Under the pieces are notes generated by a model, which searched no databases, was not told the DNA's origin, and was given only the letters and a program-made list of their open reading frames with translations. A stretch of 64,000 nt of DNA from a bacterium M00.F.Ca.ET.205.01.1.1 (lineage in GTDB: Bacteria > Pseudomonadota > Alphaproteobacteria > Rhizobiales > Rhizobiaceae): positions 124,001 to 188,000 of the forward strand of contig SRUQ01000007.1 of NCBI GenBank assembly GCA_004791255.1. Direction: 5' to 3'. Below are positions 50,772 to 60,179 of the stretch, in pieces. The first letter of the stretch is position 1, and each line of letters begins with the position of its first letter. The position numbers and the translations under genes were made by a program.

Positions 50772-51487
50772 GCTTCTTCGCCTTTCCAGACGCCTTCGCG
50801 CAGCAGCAGCACTGTGGCGGCCGCCTGTTCGGCCTCGCGCTTTGAACGGCCACTGCCGACGGCCGGCTGAAATGCGCCAACCCTGACACTGACGGTGAAG
50901 AGCGGATCGTGGTCCGGCCCCTCACGGCCGTCTATGCTGTAAGCCGGAACGGCGCTTGCCGCCTGGTGCGCCCATTCCTGCAATTCCGTCTTGGCGTCGC
51001 GACGCGCCGCACCGGAAGCCTGCGAGCGCGGCTGCCAGTATTTGTGGATGAATGCGCGGGCCGCTTCCAGGCCGCCGTCGAGATAGAGCACGGCGATCAG
51101 CGATTCCAGCGCGTCGGCACGCAGATTGACGCGCTTGCGCCCCTCGAGGCCACGCACATCCGATCCGGCGCGGATCAGCTCCGGCAGGCCGATATGTTCG
51201 GCAATTTCGGACAGGGCTTCGGCATTGACCAATGCATTGAGCCGCAGCGAAAGCTCGCCCTCCGCCGCATCGGGAAACGCGGCCAGCAGCATGTCGGCGA
51301 CGACAAGGCCCAGGACCCGGTCGCCGAGAAATTCGAAACGCTCATAGTCGGTGCCGGCATTGGCGCCGCGGGCACTGGCATGGGTGAGCGCGCGCTGCAG
51401 GCGCTGGCGGTCGGCAAAGGCATGGCCCGTGCGCTCCACCAGCGCTTCGGCGAGCGCGTCGGCGGTCAGCCGTCTTGTCGCCGCCAT
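50768..51487 (-). CDS. rnc: Ribonuclease III
   Basis: This 239-residue double-strand RNA endonuclease matures rRNA and some mRNAs. The catalytic ERFEFLGDRVLGLVVADML motif (about 45-63) is present, followed by ALESLIAVLYLDGG. The C-terminal dsRNA-binding domain ends GSGRSKREAEQAAATVLL. ATG 51487 (MAATRRLTADALAEALV) is preferred over an upstream in-frame start at 51523. It is embedded in the conserved block between lepB and era, overlapping era by 4 bp. Confidence 0.95.
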   Translation of the reverse strand: MAATRRLTADALAEALVERTGHAFADRQRLQRALTHASARGANAGTDYERFEFLGDRVLGLVVADMLLAAFPDAAEGELSLRLNALVNAEALSEIAEHIGLPELIRAGSDVRGLEGRKRVNLRADALESLIAVLYLDGGLEAARAFIHKYWQPRSQASGAARRDAKTELQEWAHQAASAVPAYSIDGREGPDHDPLFTVSVRVGAFQPAVGSGRSKREAEQAAATVLLLREGVWKGEEA

Positions 51488-51491
51488 GGCC

Positions 51492-52241
51492 CTAGTTGAC
51501 GAAATGGAACAGGCGCGAAGCACGCATCAGCGACGGCCATTTCCAGATTTCGAGCGGGCTTGCCTTGCCGGCGATCGAGAAGAAGACGAGGTTGGCGCGA
51601 CCGACCAGATTTTCTGCCGGAACAAAGCCGACGGTGAAGCGGCTGTCGGCGGAGTTGTCCCTGTTGTCGCCCATCATGAAATAATGGCCGGGCGGCACGT
51701 CGAATTCGCGGGTGTTGTCGCCGATCGAGTTCGGATTGAGGTCAAGCGTGTCGTAGCTGACGCCATTGGGCAAGGTCTCCCGGTAGACATCGATGGGGCG
51801 GGCTTCCTCGGTGATATCGGGATTGTCGATCTGGCCGCTTTTCACCCGCGGCACGCCGACCCCGTTGATGAAGAGCTGGCCATCCCTGACCTGGATCTTG
51901 TCGCCGGGCAGGCCGACCACGCGCTTGATGTAGTCGACAGACGGATCCGGCGGGAACTTGAAGACCACCACGTCACCGCGTTTCGGCTCGGAGCCCCAGA
52001 TGCGGCCCGAGAAGATGTCGGGGCCGAACGGCAGCGAGTAGCGCGAATAGCCATAGGACCATTTGGTGACGAACAGGTAATCACCTTCCAGGAGCGTCGG
52101 CCGCATCGAACCCGACGGGATCGAGAACGGCTGGAACAGCAGCGTGCGGATGACCAGGGCGAGCAAAAGCGCCTGGACGATGACGCTGACGGTTTCGCCA
52201 AGCCCGCCGGATTTCTTCTGGGATTTTTCAGCCACGCTCAT
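51492..52241 (-). CDS. lepB: Signal peptidase I
   Basis: This 249-residue inner-membrane protease removes Sec signal peptides. One N-terminal membrane helix (TVSVIVQALLLALVIRTLLF) precedes the catalytic IPSGSMRPTLLEGDYLFV serine motif (about 60) and the YIKRVVGLPGDKI lysine motif. The GDNRDNSADSR box is also conserved. ATG 52241 is chosen as the family-typical start (MSVAEKSQKKSGG); the upstream in-frame stretch is not conserved-looking. rnc follows 4 bp later. Confidence 0.95.
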   Translation of the reverse strand: MSVAEKSQKKSGGLGETVSVIVQALLLALVIRTLLFQPFSIPSGSMRPTLLEGDYLFVTKWSYGYSRYSLPFGPDIFSGRIWGSEPKRGDVVVFKFPPDPSVDYIKRVVGLPGDKIQVRDGQLFINGVGVPRVKSGQIDNPDITEEARPIDVYRETLPNGVSYDTLDLNPNSIGDNTREFDVPPGHYFMMGDNRDNSADSRFTVGFVPAENLVGRANLVFFSIAGKASPLEIWKWPSLMRASRLFHFVN

Positions 52242-52337
52242 GTCGTCCTCGATTGTGCGTTGGTTGGTATAGAGTCTCGGCGCGCGCTGGGCAACGTCAT
52301 GCCGGCGTTTGATATAATCGCCGGTGGTCAGAAGCAA

Positions 52338-52751
52338 TCAATGTGGCGCTTGTTCGACGGGCAACGCCTCGATGATCACAAAGGCTTGAGCAAGCGGGAA
52401 ATCATCGGTGATCGTGAGGTGGATCGCCGCTCGATGGCCGGGGGGCAGGATTTTGTCCAGCCGCGCCAGGGCTCCGCCGGTCAAGGCCATGGTTGGCGCG
52501 CCGCTTGGCAGATTGACGACGCCCATATCGCGCCAGAACACACCTTGCGCCAGACCGGTGCCCAGCGCCTTGGCACAGGCTTCCTTGGCGGCGAAACGCT
52601 TGGCATAGGAGGCGGCGCGGGCGCGCCTGTTTTCGGAGCGCGCCTGCTCGACCTCGGTGTAGATTCGCTGGATGAAACGCTGGCCGTGGCGCTCCAGCGA
52701 TTTCTCGATCCGTGTGATGTCGATCAGGTCGCTGCCGATGCCGATGATCAT
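52338..52751 (-). CDS. acpS: Holo-[acyl-carrier-protein] synthase
   Basis: This 137-residue enzyme attaches 4'-phosphopantetheine to ACP. The signature IIGIGSDLIDITRIEKSLER (Asp8 metal ligand) and RFAAKEACAKALGTGL are intact. It overlaps the DUF2062 gene by 4 bp and precedes lepB. Confidence 0.95.
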   Translation of the reverse strand: MIIGIGSDLIDITRIEKSLERHGQRFIQRIYTEVEQARSENRRARAASYAKRFAAKEACAKALGTGLAQGVFWRDMGVVNLPSGAPTMALTGGALARLDKILPPGHRAAIHLTITDDFPLAQAFVIIEALPVEQAPH

Positions 52752-53347
52752 CGCGCGGCTGAACCGATGCCTGTGCCGGGATGGGCGGAGTGCTCACGGC
52801 GCCTTGCGCGCTCGGCCAGCCGCTTGCGCCGCTGCTCACGGAAGACATTCATGCCCCAGCGCGTGATGCCGTAGAACAGGAGCCCGAACACCAGCCCGAG
52901 CGGCACCGCGCCGATCAGCATCGGCTCCAGCACCGGATGCCACAGTTTGGCGAAGGAAAGCGTGTGCATCATCTCGCCCAGATGCGCCGGCGGGCCATGC
53001 GCCGGCAGGCGATCGTGCAGGATGAGCTTACCGGTTTCCCAGGACGCGCCCCAGAGCAGCGGAAAGGTCAGGGGATTGCCGAAGAAAACGGCGCCGAGTG
53101 CCGCCGCCACCAGATTGCCGGCGATCACCCAGCACAGCACGGCGGCAATGATGAAATGGAACCCGACGGGAAAGAACGAAGCGAACACGCCGGCGGCGAC
53201 GCCGGCCGCCACGGCATGCGGGGTGGCATTCAGCCGCAGGATCCGCTTGGAGAAATACTGGAGCGAGCGCGAAAATGACCGGCGCGGCCACAAATAGGTA
53301 CGCACCCGTTCGAGATAACCATCAGGCTTGCGACGTCGAAAAAGCAC
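52748..53347 (-). CDS. DUF2062 membrane protein
   Basis: This 199-residue protein starts at GTG 53347 (MLFRRRKPDGYLERV after initiation), the family-like start; an in-frame TTG at 53380 is unlikely. It has three hydrophobic segments (AAGVAAGVFASFFPVGF, FIIAAVLCWVIAGNLVAAALG, MLIGAVPLGLVFGLLFYGI) and the FPVGFH / NPLTFPLLW patterns of DUF2062. It is a constant neighbour of acpS-lepB-rnc-era in Rhizobiales; the function is unknown. Confidence 0.85.
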   Translation of the reverse strand: MLFRRRKPDGYLERVRTYLWPRRSFSRSLQYFSKRILRLNATPHAVAAGVAAGVFASFFPVGFHFIIAAVLCWVIAGNLVAAALGAVFFGNPLTFPLLWGASWETGKLILHDRLPAHGPPAHLGEMMHTLSFAKLWHPVLEPMLIGAVPLGLVFGLLFYGITRWGMNVFREQRRKRLAERARRREHSAHPGTGIGSAAR

Positions 53348-53593
53348 TCTGTTCCCGTTCCACGGCGCACCAGCCGACAAAACCCGGCCTGGCAGACAAC
53401 TCTATATTGCGCTCTGCGATCGCCCCATGGCAATTGCGACCTTGATATAAGACGCGCTGCCCGAAGAACAACCAAGCGTCATCCGGACCGGTCGCCACAG
53501 CCCCTGGGGCATCGTTCGAACAGGGCACAATAGCGGCGAATTTAAGGAGATGCTAAATCCACCAGGCGCGTCGAGCCAAGCGACCATCCGCGC

Positions 53594-53620
53594 GGAATGA
53601 TCGCTGCCGGCGATCATTCC
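53594..53620 (-). terminator. Hairpin after pyrE
   Basis: An 11-bp perfect stem (ggaatgatcgc / gcgatcattcc) with a 5-nt loop begins 9 bp after the pyrE stop. It has no T tract, so it may stabilise the mRNA end or act as a weak terminator. The rest of 53348-53629 holds no recognisable gene. Confidence 0.55.
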
Positions 53621-53629
53621 GGTTCCCAG

Positions 53630-54208
53630 TCAGATGTTGCGGCTGCCGGGCTTGATCGCCGGTATGGCGGCGAGCTCCGGTGGCAACCGGTCGGCCGGAT
53701 AGGCCGGAACCTCGTATTCGGCAAGAGCGATCAGCGGGACGCCGACATTGGTCTTGCCGGCGGAACGGTCGATGATGCAGGCGGCTGCGACCACTTCGGC
53801 GCCGAGTGCGCGCAGGCAGTCGATGGTCTCGCGGATCGACAGGCCGGTGGTGACGATGTCCTCGACGATGACGACGCGCGCGCCTTTGTCGATCTCGAAG
53901 CGGCGCAGCCTGAATTCGCCCCCTTCCCGCTCGACCCAAATTGCCGGCACGCCGAGATGGCGCGACGTCTCGTAGGCCGGGATCAGCCCGCCGATCGCCG
54001 GGCCGACGACGTAGTCGATCTTGCGGGGCACCATCTTGCGGATCTTCCCGGCCAGCGCCTTGCACAGCTTTTCGGTCTTGTCGGCATGCATGAACACCCG
54101 CGCCTTCTGCAGGAAGACCGGGCTGCGCAGGCCCGAAGTCAGGATGAAATGGCCTTCGAGGACGGCGCCCGCCTCGCGAAAAATATCTAGTACTTCATCG
54201 GTGTTCAT
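53630..54208 (-). CDS. pyrE: Orotate phosphoribosyltransferase
   Basis: This 192-residue enzyme of UMP synthesis adds ribose-5-phosphate from PRPP to orotate. The PRPP motif VVIVEDIVTTGLSIRETI (about 111-128) and GPAIGGLIPAYETSRHLG are complete. It sits 27 bp downstream of rsh on the same strand. Confidence 0.95.
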   Translation of the reverse strand: MNTDEVLDIFREAGAVLEGHFILTSGLRSPVFLQKARVFMHADKTEKLCKALAGKIRKMVPRKIDYVVGPAIGGLIPAYETSRHLGVPAIWVEREGGEFRLRRFEIDKGARVVIVEDIVTTGLSIRETIDCLRALGAEVVAAACIIDRSAGKTNVGVPLIALAEYEVPAYPADRLPPELAAIPAIKPGSRNI

Positions 54209-54235
54209 GTCTGCCTGTCCCCCTGGTCAGCCGCG

Positions 54236-56464
54236 TCAGCCGTTCACCCGTCGCGCGTCGCTGACGCTTGAATTGTCCTTGAGCTGCGACAGCAGCCGGT
54301 TGAGGTGCTTGACGTCCCAGACCTCGAGATCGATCAGCATCTCGGTGAAGTCGGGCGCGGTGCGAACCATAGACAGCGTATGGATGTTGGCATCGTTGGA
54401 GGCAACGACCTGGGCGATATCGGCGAGCGAGCCCGGCGCGTTGATGGCGGTGACCGAGACGCGCGCCGGGAAGCGCTCCTTGGTGCGCTCGTCAATGTCC
54501 CAGCGCACGTCGATCCAGCGTTCGGGCTGGTCGTCGAAAGCCTGCAGCGCCGGCGACTGGATCGGATAGATGGTGATGCCCGTTCCCGGCTGGACGATGC
54601 CGACGATGCGGTCGCCAGGCACCGCCCCTTCCGGCGCGAAGCGCACCGGCAGGTCGCCGCGCACGCCGCGGATCGGCACGGCGTCGTCGCGCGGCTGGTC
54701 CTTGTCCTTGCGCGCGGCACGGCCCGGAATCTGGAACAGCATGCCGGCGGCATTGCGGATCTTCGACCACCCCTCCTCCCGCTGCTTGGGCGCAGCCTGG
54801 GTAACGCGCTCATCCTTGTAGTCGGGGAAGACGGCTTTCATGACATCGGTCGAGGCCAGTTCCCCGCGCCCGACGGAGGCCAGCACGTCCTCAACGTCCT
54901 TGCGCGCCAGCCGATGCAGGACCGGCTTCAGGCTTTCCTTGGTGAAGCTCTTGCCGGCGCGCTCGAAGGCACGCTCCAGAATGCGCGCGCCCAGACCCGA
55001 ATATTGCTTGCGGATCGCGTTCTTGGTGGCGCGGCGGATGGCTGCGCGCGCCTTGCCGGTGACGACCACCGATTCCCATGCCGCGGGAGGCACCTGCGCC
55101 TTTGAGCGGATGATCTCGACCTCGTCGCCGTTCTTCAGTTCGGTCATCAGCGGCATGATGCGGCCATTGACCTTGGCGCCGACGCAGGTGTCGCCGACAT
55201 CCGTATGCACCGCATAGGCGAAGTCGATGGGCGTGGCGCCGCGCGGCAGCGCGATCAGCATGCCTTTCGGCGTGAAGCAGAACACCTGGTCCTGGAACAG
55301 CTCCAGCTTGGTGTTCTCGAGAAAATCCTCGGGATTGTCGCCCTCGGCGAGCTGCTCGATGGTGCGCCGCAGCCAGGCATAGGCGTTGGTCTCCTTCGAG
55401 ATCGCGGGCGCGGTACCGTTCGTCTTGCCGCCGGTGTCCTTGTAGACCGAATGGGCGGCGACCCCATATTCGGCGATCTTGTTCATTTCGCGGGTGCGGA
55501 TCTGCAGTTCGACGCGCTGGCGTGACGGGCCGACGATGGTGGTGTGGATCGACCGGTAGTCGTTCTGCTTCGGCGTCGAGATGTAATCCTTGAAGCGGCC
55601 TGGCACCATCGACCAGGTCGTGTGGATGGCGCCGAGCGCACGGTAGCAGTCCTCGACGCTGTCCACGACGACGCGGAAGCCGAAAATATCCGAGAGCTGC
55701 TCGAAGGAAAGCGCCTTGGCTTCCATCTTGCGAAACACCGACCATGGCTTCTTCTGCCGGCTTTTGACGGCGGCCTTGATGGCGTGTTTTTCAAACAGCG
55801 CCGAAAGCGCCTTCTCGATCTCCGACAGCACGTCCTTGTTGCGCTCGAAGATTTCGGCCAGCCTTGCCGTGACCGCGCGATAGGCCTCCGGATTGATGTA
55901 GCGGAAGGCGATCTCCTCCAGCTCCTCGCGCATGCCTTGCATGCCCATGCGCCCGGCCAGCGGCGCATAGATGTCCATCGTCTCCTCGGCAATGCGCAGG
56001 CGCTTGGCCTCCGGCATATGGTCGAGGGTGCGCATGTTGTGCAGGCGATCGGCGAGCTTGACCAGGAGGACGCGGACGTCTTCGGAAATCGCCAGCAAAA
56101 GCTTGCGCAGGTTTTCCGCCTGCTCTGCCTTCTTAGACACGAGGTCGAGCTTCTTGAGCTTGGTCAGGCCCTCGACCAGCTTGCCCATTTCAGGCCCAAA
56201 CAGTTCGTCGATCTCGGCCCTGGTCGCCGTTGTGTCCTCGATCGTGTCATGCAGCAGGGCAACGGCAATCGTCGCTTCGTCCATGTGCATTTCGGTGAGG
56301 ATGGCGGCAACTTCAAGCGGATGCGAGAAATAGGGATCGCCGGAAGCGCGCTTCTGGTGGCCATGCTTCTGCATGGCGTAGACATAGGCCTTATTGAGCA
56401 ACGCCTCGTTGACGTCAGGCTTGTAGCGCTGCACGCGCTCGACAAGCTCATACTGACGCATCAT
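54236..56464 (-). CDS. rsh: Bifunctional (p)ppGpp synthetase/hydrolase
   Basis: This 742-residue RelA/SpoT homologue is the single Rsh enzyme typical of alphaproteobacteria. The HD hydrolase domain (about 25-180) keeps HPLEVAAIL and the metal HDTIEDT. The synthetase domain (about 235-350) includes FGFRVVVDSVEDCYRALG and YRSIHTTIVGPS. It is followed by TGS (about 390-450), a helical region, and a C-terminal ACT domain. Both catalytic halves look active, controlling the stringent response. The start is the first or second ATG of MMRQYELVERV. It follows rpoZ, the classical rpoZ-rsh pairing. Confidence 0.96.
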   Translation of the reverse strand: MMRQYELVERVQRYKPDVNEALLNKAYVYAMQKHGHQKRASGDPYFSHPLEVAAILTEMHMDEATIAVALLHDTIEDTTATRAEIDELFGPEMGKLVEGLTKLKKLDLVSKKAEQAENLRKLLLAISEDVRVLLVKLADRLHNMRTLDHMPEAKRLRIAEETMDIYAPLAGRMGMQGMREELEEIAFRYINPEAYRAVTARLAEIFERNKDVLSEIEKALSALFEKHAIKAAVKSRQKKPWSVFRKMEAKALSFEQLSDIFGFRVVVDSVEDCYRALGAIHTTWSMVPGRFKDYISTPKQNDYRSIHTTIVGPSRQRVELQIRTREMNKIAEYGVAAHSVYKDTGGKTNGTAPAISKETNAYAWLRRTIEQLAEGDNPEDFLENTKLELFQDQVFCFTPKGMLIALPRGATPIDFAYAVHTDVGDTCVGAKVNGRIMPLMTELKNGDEVEIIRSKAQVPPAAWESVVVTGKARAAIRRATKNAIRKQYSGLGARILERAFERAGKSFTKESLKPVLHRLARKDVEDVLASVGRGELASTDVMKAVFPDYKDERVTQAAPKQREEGWSKIRNAAGMLFQIPGRAARKDKDQPRDDAVPIRGVRGDLPVRFAPEGAVPGDRIVGIVQPGTGITIYPIQSPALQAFDDQPERWIDVRWDIDERTKERFPARVSVTAINAPGSLADIAQVVASNDANIHTLSMVRTAPDFTEMLIDLEVWDVKHLNRLLSQLKDNSSVSDARRVNG

Positions 56465-56588
56465 GGGCGGAATCTCACAGCGATGAAATGAATCATGCGC
56501 CGCACTGCTGTACGGCGCATGTCATAGATAGCCACGAAACTGCCGATACGGAAGTGCCTGAAACGTGTTCCAGGCAATCCAAAAGCTC

Positions 56589-56990
56589 TTAGTAGTCGTC
56601 GCTCTTTTCCGGCGGCACCAGGCCTTCGATGCCGGCCAGCAGGTCTTCCTCGGTCATGCGATCGAAAGTGACGTTGTCCTCGGCATCATCAGAGTCGGTG
56701 GCCGCGACGGCACCGCCGGTCTGATCGGCGATCACCTCGCCATCGGCTTCTGGCTCGTCAACCTCGACATGCTTCTGCAGCGAGTGGATCAGATCTTCCT
56801 TGAGATCGTCCGGCGAGAGCGTCTCGTCGGCGATCTCGCGCAGAGCGATGACCGGGTTCTTGTCATTGTCGCGCGGAACGGTGATCTGCGCGCCCTGGCT
56901 GATCTGACGAGCGCGATGGCCGGCCAGAAGCACCAGCTCGAAGCGGTTGTCGACCTTGTCGATGCAATCTTCAACGGTTACGCGGGCCAT
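56589..56990 (-). CDS. rpoZ: RNA polymerase omega subunit
   Basis: This 133-residue protein starts MARVTVEDCIDKVDNRFELV, the invariant omega N-terminus. NPVIALREIADETLS follows and the tail is acidic, typical of alphaproteobacteria. It promotes polymerase assembly and forms part of the (p)ppGpp response with the downstream rsh. Confidence 0.96.
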   Translation of the reverse strand: MARVTVEDCIDKVDNRFELVLLAGHRARQISQGAQITVPRDNDKNPVIALREIADETLSPDDLKEDLIHSLQKHVEVDEPEADGEVIADQTGGAVAATDSDDAEDNVTFDRMTEEDLLAGIEGLVPPEKSDDY

Positions 56991-57317
56991 GGATTGCCCC
57001 TTTCATGCCTGGATGTGACGGAAAACAGGCGCGGTCCATAACCCGAACGCCGCCAAAACACAAGCATCATGGCAATGGCCGGGCCGAAGGGCGTTCCATC
57101 TGCCGTTGGCTAATCTGATTCTCGCCCAGGCCCGTTCCGCCAGTGGTTCAGCGCGCCAGCCGCAGCACCATCGATCACAATTGCTTGCGTTGCGGCAACT
57201 CACCCTTGGATTGCCGCAAAACTGGCGTTATCTCGAAAAGCCAGAGGTCGGCCGGTTTATTATGGGCCGACAATCGCATTCGTTTTGACGGCCACTTATT
57301 TCGAAAAGGAATTTTCC
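56991..57317. other. Divergent intergenic region, 327 bp
   Basis: This region lies between rpoZ and the NYN gene. It should contain both promoters. No open frame with a ribosome site, no RNA gene and no clear repeat could be seen. Confidence 0.5.
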
Positions 57318-57899
57318 ATGTTCGATCCTCGTGAGAAAATCGGCCTGTTCATCGACGGCGCCAATCTCTACGCCACCTCGCGCGCGCTCGGTTTCGACAT
57401 CGATTATCGCAAGCTTCTGTCGAGCTTCCAGAAGCGCGGCTATCTGCTGCGCGCCTATTATTACACCGCGCTGGTCGAGGATCAGGAATATTCCTCGATC
57501 CGGCCGTTGATCGACTGGCTCGACTACAACGGCTTCAAGGTCGTCACCAAGCCCGCCAAGGAATTCACCGACTCGACCGGACGCCGCAAGATCAAGGGCA
57601 ATATGGACATCGAGCTTACGGTCGACGCGCTGGAACTCGCCGACGTCGTCGACCACTATGTCATCTTCTCCGGCGACGGCGACTTCCGCACCCTGGTCGA
57701 AGCGCTGCAGCGGCGCGGCCGCAAGGTGTCGATCGTCTCGACCATGGCCTCGCAGCCGCCGATGATTTCCGATGACCTTCGCCGCCAGGCCGACCACTTC
57801 ATCGACCTGACGACGCTGAAGAACGAGGTCGGCCGCGATCCATCCGAACGGCCGGTGCGCCGGCCCGAACCGGCCGAGGTCGATGAGGACGACTATTAA
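57318..57899 (+). CDS. NYN domain (LabA-like) putative ribonuclease
   Basis: This 193-residue protein has a PIN-like NYN domain. The acidic catalytic set is visible: GLFIDGANLYATSR (D16), NMDIELTVDALELAD (D102) and HYVIFSGDGDFRTLVEAL (D122, D124). The family cleaves or processes RNA. ATG 57318 is chosen because AAAGGA lies 7 bp upstream. The uracil-DNA glycosylase gene follows in 11 bp. It is a conserved neighbour of rpoZ in Rhizobiales. Confidence 0.88.
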   Translation: MFDPREKIGLFIDGANLYATSRALGFDIDYRKLLSSFQKRGYLLRAYYYTALVEDQEYSSIRPLIDWLDYNGFKVVTKPAKEFTDSTGRRKIKGNMDIELTVDALELADVVDHYVIFSGDGDFRTLVEALQRRGRKVSIVSTMASQPPMISDDLRRQADHFIDLTTLKNEVGRDPSERPVRRPEPAEVDEDDY

Positions 57900-57910
57900 G
57901 GCCGGTCGCC

Positions 57911-58567
57911 TTGACCGCCCTTTCTCCGGCCGAACCCGGCCGCGACTGCGCATTCTGCCCGCGCCTGCATGACTTCATCGCCGACTGGCGGCGGCGCGAG
58001 CCGTCCTGGTTCAATGCCCCCGTGCCGACCTTTCTGCCGCCCGAGGGTGAGGATTCGGTCCAGCTGCTGATAGTCGGACTGGCGCCAGGCCTGCGCGGCG
58101 CCAATCGCACGGGCCGGCCCTTCACCGGCGACTATGCCGGCGAGTTGCTTTATTCGACGCTGATTTCGCATGGCCTCGCGCGCGGTGAGTTCAAGGCGCG
58201 GCCTGACGACGGCCTCGAACTCGTCGGCACGGCGATCACCAATGCGGTGCGCTGCGTGCCGCCGGAGAACAAGCCGGTCGGTGCCGAGATCTCCACCTGC
58301 CGGACATTCCTGGTGCCGACGATCGCGCGGTTCAGGAACCTGCGCGCGGTGCTGGCGCTGGGCTCGATCGCCCATCAGTCGACCGTGCGGGCGCTTGGCC
58401 AGCGCGTTGCCGCCTACCCGTTCAAGCATGGCGGCCAACTGAGGGCTGGCGGTATCACCCTGTTTTCCAGCTATCACTGCTCGCGCTACAACACCAATAC
58501 GGGCGTGCTCACGGAAGCGATGTTCGTCAATGTTTTCAGCCAGATCGCAGCATTCCTGGAGACCTGA
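57911..58567 (+). CDS. Uracil-DNA glycosylase (UdgB/family 4-5 like)
   Basis: This 218-residue protein belongs to the uracil-DNA glycosylase superfamily. It has the CAFCPRLHDF cysteine start and LIVGLAPGLRGANRTGRPFTGDYAG (motif A with nucleotide-contacting residues), later ITNAVRCVPPENKP, and SSYHCSRYNTNTG (motif B histidine). The pattern fits the family 5 (UdgB) type, which also removes other deaminated bases. Translation seems to start at TTG 57911, 11 bp after the NYN stop, within one transcription unit. Confidence 0.83.
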   Translation: MTALSPAEPGRDCAFCPRLHDFIADWRRREPSWFNAPVPTFLPPEGEDSVQLLIVGLAPGLRGANRTGRPFTGDYAGELLYSTLISHGLARGEFKARPDDGLELVGTAITNAVRCVPPENKPVGAEISTCRTFLVPTIARFRNLRAVLALGSIAHQSTVRALGQRVAAYPFKHGGQLRAGGITLFSSYHCSRYNTNTGVLTEAMFVNVFSQIAAFLET

Positions 58568-58576
58568 AACCGCCGC

Positions 58577-59047
58577 TCACACCGGCAACAACGCATCCGG
58601 TTTTACCTCGCCGATCGAGGCGTAGGTATGGGTTTCCTTGACGCCCGGCAGCGGCAGGATCACCCGCTTCAGAAAATCCTGATAGGCGGCCATTTCCGAA
58701 ATGCGGGCCTTCACCAGATAGTCGAAGCCACCGACGACCATATGGCATTCCAGCACCTCGGGCGCCTTCGTCACCGCCTCGGCGAAGCGGTCGAAAATAT
58801 GCGGCGCCGTATGATCGAGCCGAACCTCGATGAAGACCAGCGTACCGCGACCGATCTTGCGCGGATCGAGAACAGCCCTGACCGCCGTGATGAAGCCGTC
58901 GCGAAACAGGCGTTTGACCCGCTGGCTGGCGCCGGTCGGCGACAGGCCGACGCGCGTCGCCAGATCGAGCGTCGTTCGGCGTCCGTCTTCTTGCAGCAGC
59001 CGCAGAAGACTGCGGTCAATGTTGTCGAGATCGTCTGCAGGATTCAC
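58577..59047 (-). CDS. Lrp/AsnC family regulator
   Basis: This 156-residue protein has an N-terminal winged helix (LDNIDRSLLRLLQEDGRRTTLDLATRVGLSPTGASQRVKRL) and the C-terminal RAM ligand-binding domain (APEVLECHMVVGGFDYLVKA). It is transcribed away from the EamA exporter, a frequent pairing in which Lrp-type proteins control amino-acid export. It starts at GTG 59047. The dyad-like gcgtattttgtcgc at about 59096-59109 between the genes is a possible binding site. Confidence 0.92.
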   Translation of the reverse strand: MNPADDLDNIDRSLLRLLQEDGRRTTLDLATRVGLSPTGASQRVKRLFRDGFITAVRAVLDPRKIGRGTLVFIEVRLDHTAPHIFDRFAEAVTKAPEVLECHMVVGGFDYLVKARISEMAAYQDFLKRVILPLPGVKETHTYASIGEVKPDALLPV

Positions 59048-59187
59048 GTTTGATCGACCTCATTTGCGTGAATTGCACTTCATCCGTCGGAAAACAGCGT
59101 ATTTTGTCGCAGTCCGTTCGACAATAGGCTGCTCCTTCATCGCAACCTCCGGATCTGTCCAAATGGCGATGTGACGGCAGGGCTGAC

Positions 59188-60111
59188 ATGGCACGCGAAC
59201 GAGATACGGGAAACACGCGGCTGGCAATCATCGCCGGCGTCGCGATGATCGGCATCTATGCCGCGCAGTTCGTGGCCGCACGTTTCAGCCTCAAGGAGCA
59301 TCTGACGGCCACCGACATGGCTAGCTTGCGCTTTGCCGGCGCCGGCGCGGTCTTCCTGCCGATCGTGTGGCAACGCGGCCTTGCGACGCTGAAAACGCTC
59401 GGCTGGCGGCGCGGACTGGCGTTGGCGGCGCTCGCCGGATTGCCGTACCCCCTGATCATCAACTGGGGTCTGACCTATGCGCCCGCAGCCCATGGCGCTT
59501 CACTCTGCCCGGCCTCGATCGTCTTCTTCTCATTCCTGCTATCGCTCGTCAGGGAACGCGCTTCGCGGCAGCGGATCATTGGTGTGGTTACGATCATTGC
59601 CGGGCTGTTGCTGTTCATCGCACCGGCGCGCGCAGGTGCCGGCGATATCCTGTTCGGCGACCTGCTGTTCATCGGATCGGGCGCAATGTTTTCCGCCTAT
59701 GCCGCTCTGGTGCAACGGTGGCGCGTCGACCCTGTCACGGCAACCGCTGCGGTTGTGGTCTTGTCGTGCCTGCCGCTGCCGCTCCTCTGCCTCCTCGCGC
59801 CAAGCGGCCTGCAAGCCGCGTCAGCTGCCGAGATCATCAGCCAGATCGTCATCCAGGGTCTTCTCGCCGGCGCGGCCGCCATGTTCCTTTACACCTACAT
59901 TGTCAGCCAGTTGGGATCGCAGGCGGCATCGCTGTTTCTGCCGGGCGTGCCGATCGCCACAGTGATGGTCGGCATGGTCGTGCTCGGCGAAACGCCGATG
60001 ACGATGCAGTTCGCGGCTATCGCCATCATGGCCGCCGGAATGGGCTACTCAACGATGGGAGGGCGCGGGGCTAGGGAAAACCCGGCTCTGCAGACACCGG
60101 CTAAATCGTGA
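59188..60111 (+). CDS. EamA/DMT family exporter
   Basis: This 307-residue drug/metabolite transporter has ten predicted helices in two EamA repeats (LAIIAGVAMIGIYAAQFVAARFSL; GDILFGDLLFIGSGAMFSAYAALV). It is likely to export an amino acid or related metabolite under control of the divergent Lrp-type gene. The substrate is not predictable. Confidence 0.9.
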   Translation: MARERDTGNTRLAIIAGVAMIGIYAAQFVAARFSLKEHLTATDMASLRFAGAGAVFLPIVWQRGLATLKTLGWRRGLALAALAGLPYPLIINWGLTYAPAAHGASLCPASIVFFSFLLSLVRERASRQRIIGVVTIIAGLLLFIAPARAGAGDILFGDLLFIGSGAMFSAYAALVQRWRVDPVTATAAVVVLSCLPLPLLCLLAPSGLQAASAAEIISQIVIQGLLAGAAAMFLYTYIVSQLGSQAASLFLPGVPIATVMVGMVVLGETPMTMQFAAIAIMAAGMGYSTMGGRGARENPALQTPAKS

Positions 60112-60179
60112 GTGCCGTCAGCGGCATAGCGCTGTTCTGAAGAAGCTGAATCCGACGTTTAGATCGGGCATGGCACAGA